Shown here one piece after another: positions 22,508 through 23,686 of a stretch of 23,686 nucleotides of DNA. Location of the stretch: the NCBI GenBank assembly GCA_964626885.1, contig CAZVJA010000066.1:1-23686 (forward strand), given 5' to 3'. The position numbers and the translations under genes are program-made. The notes under the pieces were generated by a model. The model saw nothing but the letters and a program-made list of their open reading frames with translations, did not search any database and had not been told where the DNA came from. Each line of letters opens with the position of its first letter. Positions within the stretch are counted from its first letter, which is position 1. This DNA is from CAZVJA01 sp964626885. Lineage in GTDB: Bacteria > Planctomycetota > Planctomycetia > Planctomycetales > Planctomycetaceae.

Positions 22508-23686
22508 ATGGCAAAGGCATCCGCAGCCGATCCGACACGAATTGACGAGAAGGGGGCTCTCAAGCTTGTGACCGACATGATGGCCATTCCTGGCAAAAGT
22601 TGCGAGGAAAAGGGGGTCGCCGATTTCATCCGCAAGAAATTGACCGCCGCTGGAGTCCCTCGGTCCGCCATCAGCTTTGATGATGCCCACAAGCGCAGTC
22701 CGTTGGGGGGCGAGATCGGCAATCTGATCGTCAAGCTTCCCGGCACCATTCGCGGGCCGCGGCGGATGTTAATGGCGCACATGGACACCGTTCCGCTCTG
22801 CGTCGGCTCGAAACCGGTCCGAAAGGGGGGCTTTATCGTCTCGCGCGATCCGAAAACGGCTCTCGGGGCCGATGACCGCGCCGGGGCGAGCGTCGTACTG
22901 ACGGCCATTCTGGAAATCCGCCGGCGAAAGCTCCCCCATCCGCCGCTGACTCTCTTCTGGCCCGTGCAGGAAGAGATCGGCCTGCTCGGTGCACGGCATG
23001 CAAAACTGTCGAAGCTGGGTGGGCCGAAGCTCTGCTTCAACTGGGACGGCGGACCGGCTCACACCGCGACGATCGGCGCGACCGGGGGATACGACATCGA
23101 AATCCAGGTCGAAGGAATCGCCAGCCACGCGGGGGTGCATCCTGAACATGGGGTGAGCGCGATCGCCATCGCGGCGCAGGCGATCGACGACCTCGTCCGC
23201 AACGGCTGGCATGGCCGAGTGATTCGCGGGGAGCAGACCGGCACGAGCAACATCGGCGTCATTTCGGCCGGCGACGCGACGAACGTCGTCACGCCGCGGC
23301 TGACTCTTCGCGCGGAGGCCCGCAGCCACGATCCCGGATTCCGCAAGGAGATTGTCGCGGCGTATCGGCAGGCGTTCGAGCGGGCGGCGTCGAGCCTGCA
23401 AAATGTTTCGGGGCAGACGGGACGAGTTCACGTCAAAGAGGATCTCAAGTACGAGTCGTTCCTGATCGGCGCGGAGGAACCGTCGGTCCGTTCGGCGATG
23501 GCGGCCGCGAGATTGATCGGCCTGGAGCCGGAGACCCGCATCACCAACGGCGGGTTGGATGCCAACTGGACGTCAGCCCGCGGTTTGCCAACGGTCACGC
23601 TTGGCTGCGGCCAGCAGAACCCGCACACGGTCGACGAGGCGCTGCACATCGACAGCTACCTGGCCGGCTGCCGCATGGGGCTGCTG
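22508..23686 (+). CDS. M20-family metallopeptidase (peptidase T-like), 3' end outside window
   Basis: 393 codons from the ATG at 22508 to the right edge without a stop, so the C-terminus is missing by a small amount. All two-zinc site motifs of the M20 family are visible: MAHMDTVP (H91, catalytic D93), GADDRAGAS (D122/D123), VQEEIGLLGA (general base E155, metal E156), FNWDGG (D180) and QNPHTVDE near the end (last metal His). The lid domain inserts at about 195-305 (GGYDIEIQVEGIASHAGVHP). These enzymes are cytoplasmic aminopeptidases acting on short peptides. The spacing of HMDT, DDxAG and EEIG fits the peptidase T/tripeptidase-like branch. Carboxypeptidase-like or deacetylase members cannot be excluded. 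Confidence 0.92.
   Translation, partial: MAKASAADPTRIDEKGALKLVTDMMAIPGKSCEEKGVADFIRKKLTAAGVPRSAISFDDAHKRSPLGGEIGNLIVKLPGTIRGPRRMLMAHMDTVPLCVGSKPVRKGGFIVSRDPKTALGADDRAGASVVLTAILEIRRRKLPHPPLTLFWPVQEEIGLLGARHAKLSKLGGPKLCFNWDGGPAHTATIGATGGYDIEIQVEGIASHAGVHPEHGVSAIAIAAQAIDDLVRNGWHGRVIRGEQTGTSNIGVISAGDATNVVTPRLTLRAEARSHDPGFRKEIVAAYRQAFERAASSLQNVSGQTGRVHVKEDLKYESFLIGAEEPSVRSAMAAARLIGLEPETRITNGGLDANWTSARGLPTVTLGCGQQNPHTVDEALHIDSYLAGCRMGLL

Noticed and set aside
1..23686. tRNA, rRNA, CRISPR arrays, phage or complete insertion sequences
   Set aside because: No tRNA-like cloverleaf, regularly spaced repeats, transposase motifs or rRNA-like stretches were noticed by eye; a covariance-model scan was not possible.

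Overview
The window looks like a piece of a planctomycete chromosome (inference). It has a GC-rich coding style and mostly short gene runs separated by long non-coding gaps. The gene mix also fits that phylum: an SGNH-like protein with altered catalytic blocks, a lipoprotein with a degenerate phosphoesterase domain fused to a tetraheme cytochrome, a DUF1573 protein, a wax-synthase-like MBOAT enzyme, several unrecognised secreted proteins, and the DUF4160/DUF2442 pair. No rRNA, tRNA, CRISPR array, phage or complete insertion sequence was seen.

Layout. 1-172 (-): N-terminus of a glutamate-dehydrogenase-family enzyme. 302-1543 (-): membrane-anchored degenerate SGNH protein. About 0.9 kb without a gene follows. 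2465-2869 (+): small coiled-coil/basic/winged-helix-like protein ending in a clear intrinsic terminator. 3016-4864 (-): two-gene chemoreceptor unit, an Aer-like PAS protein followed by a soluble methyl-accepting signalling protein. 5398-6156 (+): secreted/lipoprotein of unknown function. 6438-7034 (+): HNH nuclease. 7212-8762 (+): wax-synthase-like acyltransferase and a small four-helix membrane protein, with a mobile-looking repeat between them. 8826-9312 (-): DUF2442 gene and a DUF4160 gene broken by an amber codon. 9359-12577 (-): cytochrome/phosphoesterase lipoprotein and DUF1573 protein. 12921-16571 (-): polysaccharide pair, a WecA/MraY-type sugar-phosphate transferase and an O-antigen-ligase/TPR protein. 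16793-17029: a second, inverted copy of the repeat abutting the first 41 codons of a lost DNA-alkylation-repair (AlkD-like) gene. 17167-20264 (+): proline-rich lipoprotein, a 70-residue conserved-looking protein, and a XerC-type recombinase. 20307-22344 (-): YheT-family hydrolase and a GNAT acetyltransferase. 22508-end (+): M20-family peptidase, cut by the window edge.

How the parts relate. Three likely transcription units are visible: PAS to MCP (a split Aer receptor); sugar-phosphate transferase to ligase (lipid-linked glycan started and then polymerised or ligated); and acyltransferase to small membrane protein. The most interesting signals are gene decay and mobile-repeat activity. One ~115-144 bp repeat family has two good copies and one degenerate end. 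One copy supplies the stop codon of the acyltransferase gene. The other sits exactly where an AlkD-like gene stops. A separate nonsense mutation replaces the expected Trp codon in DUF4160.
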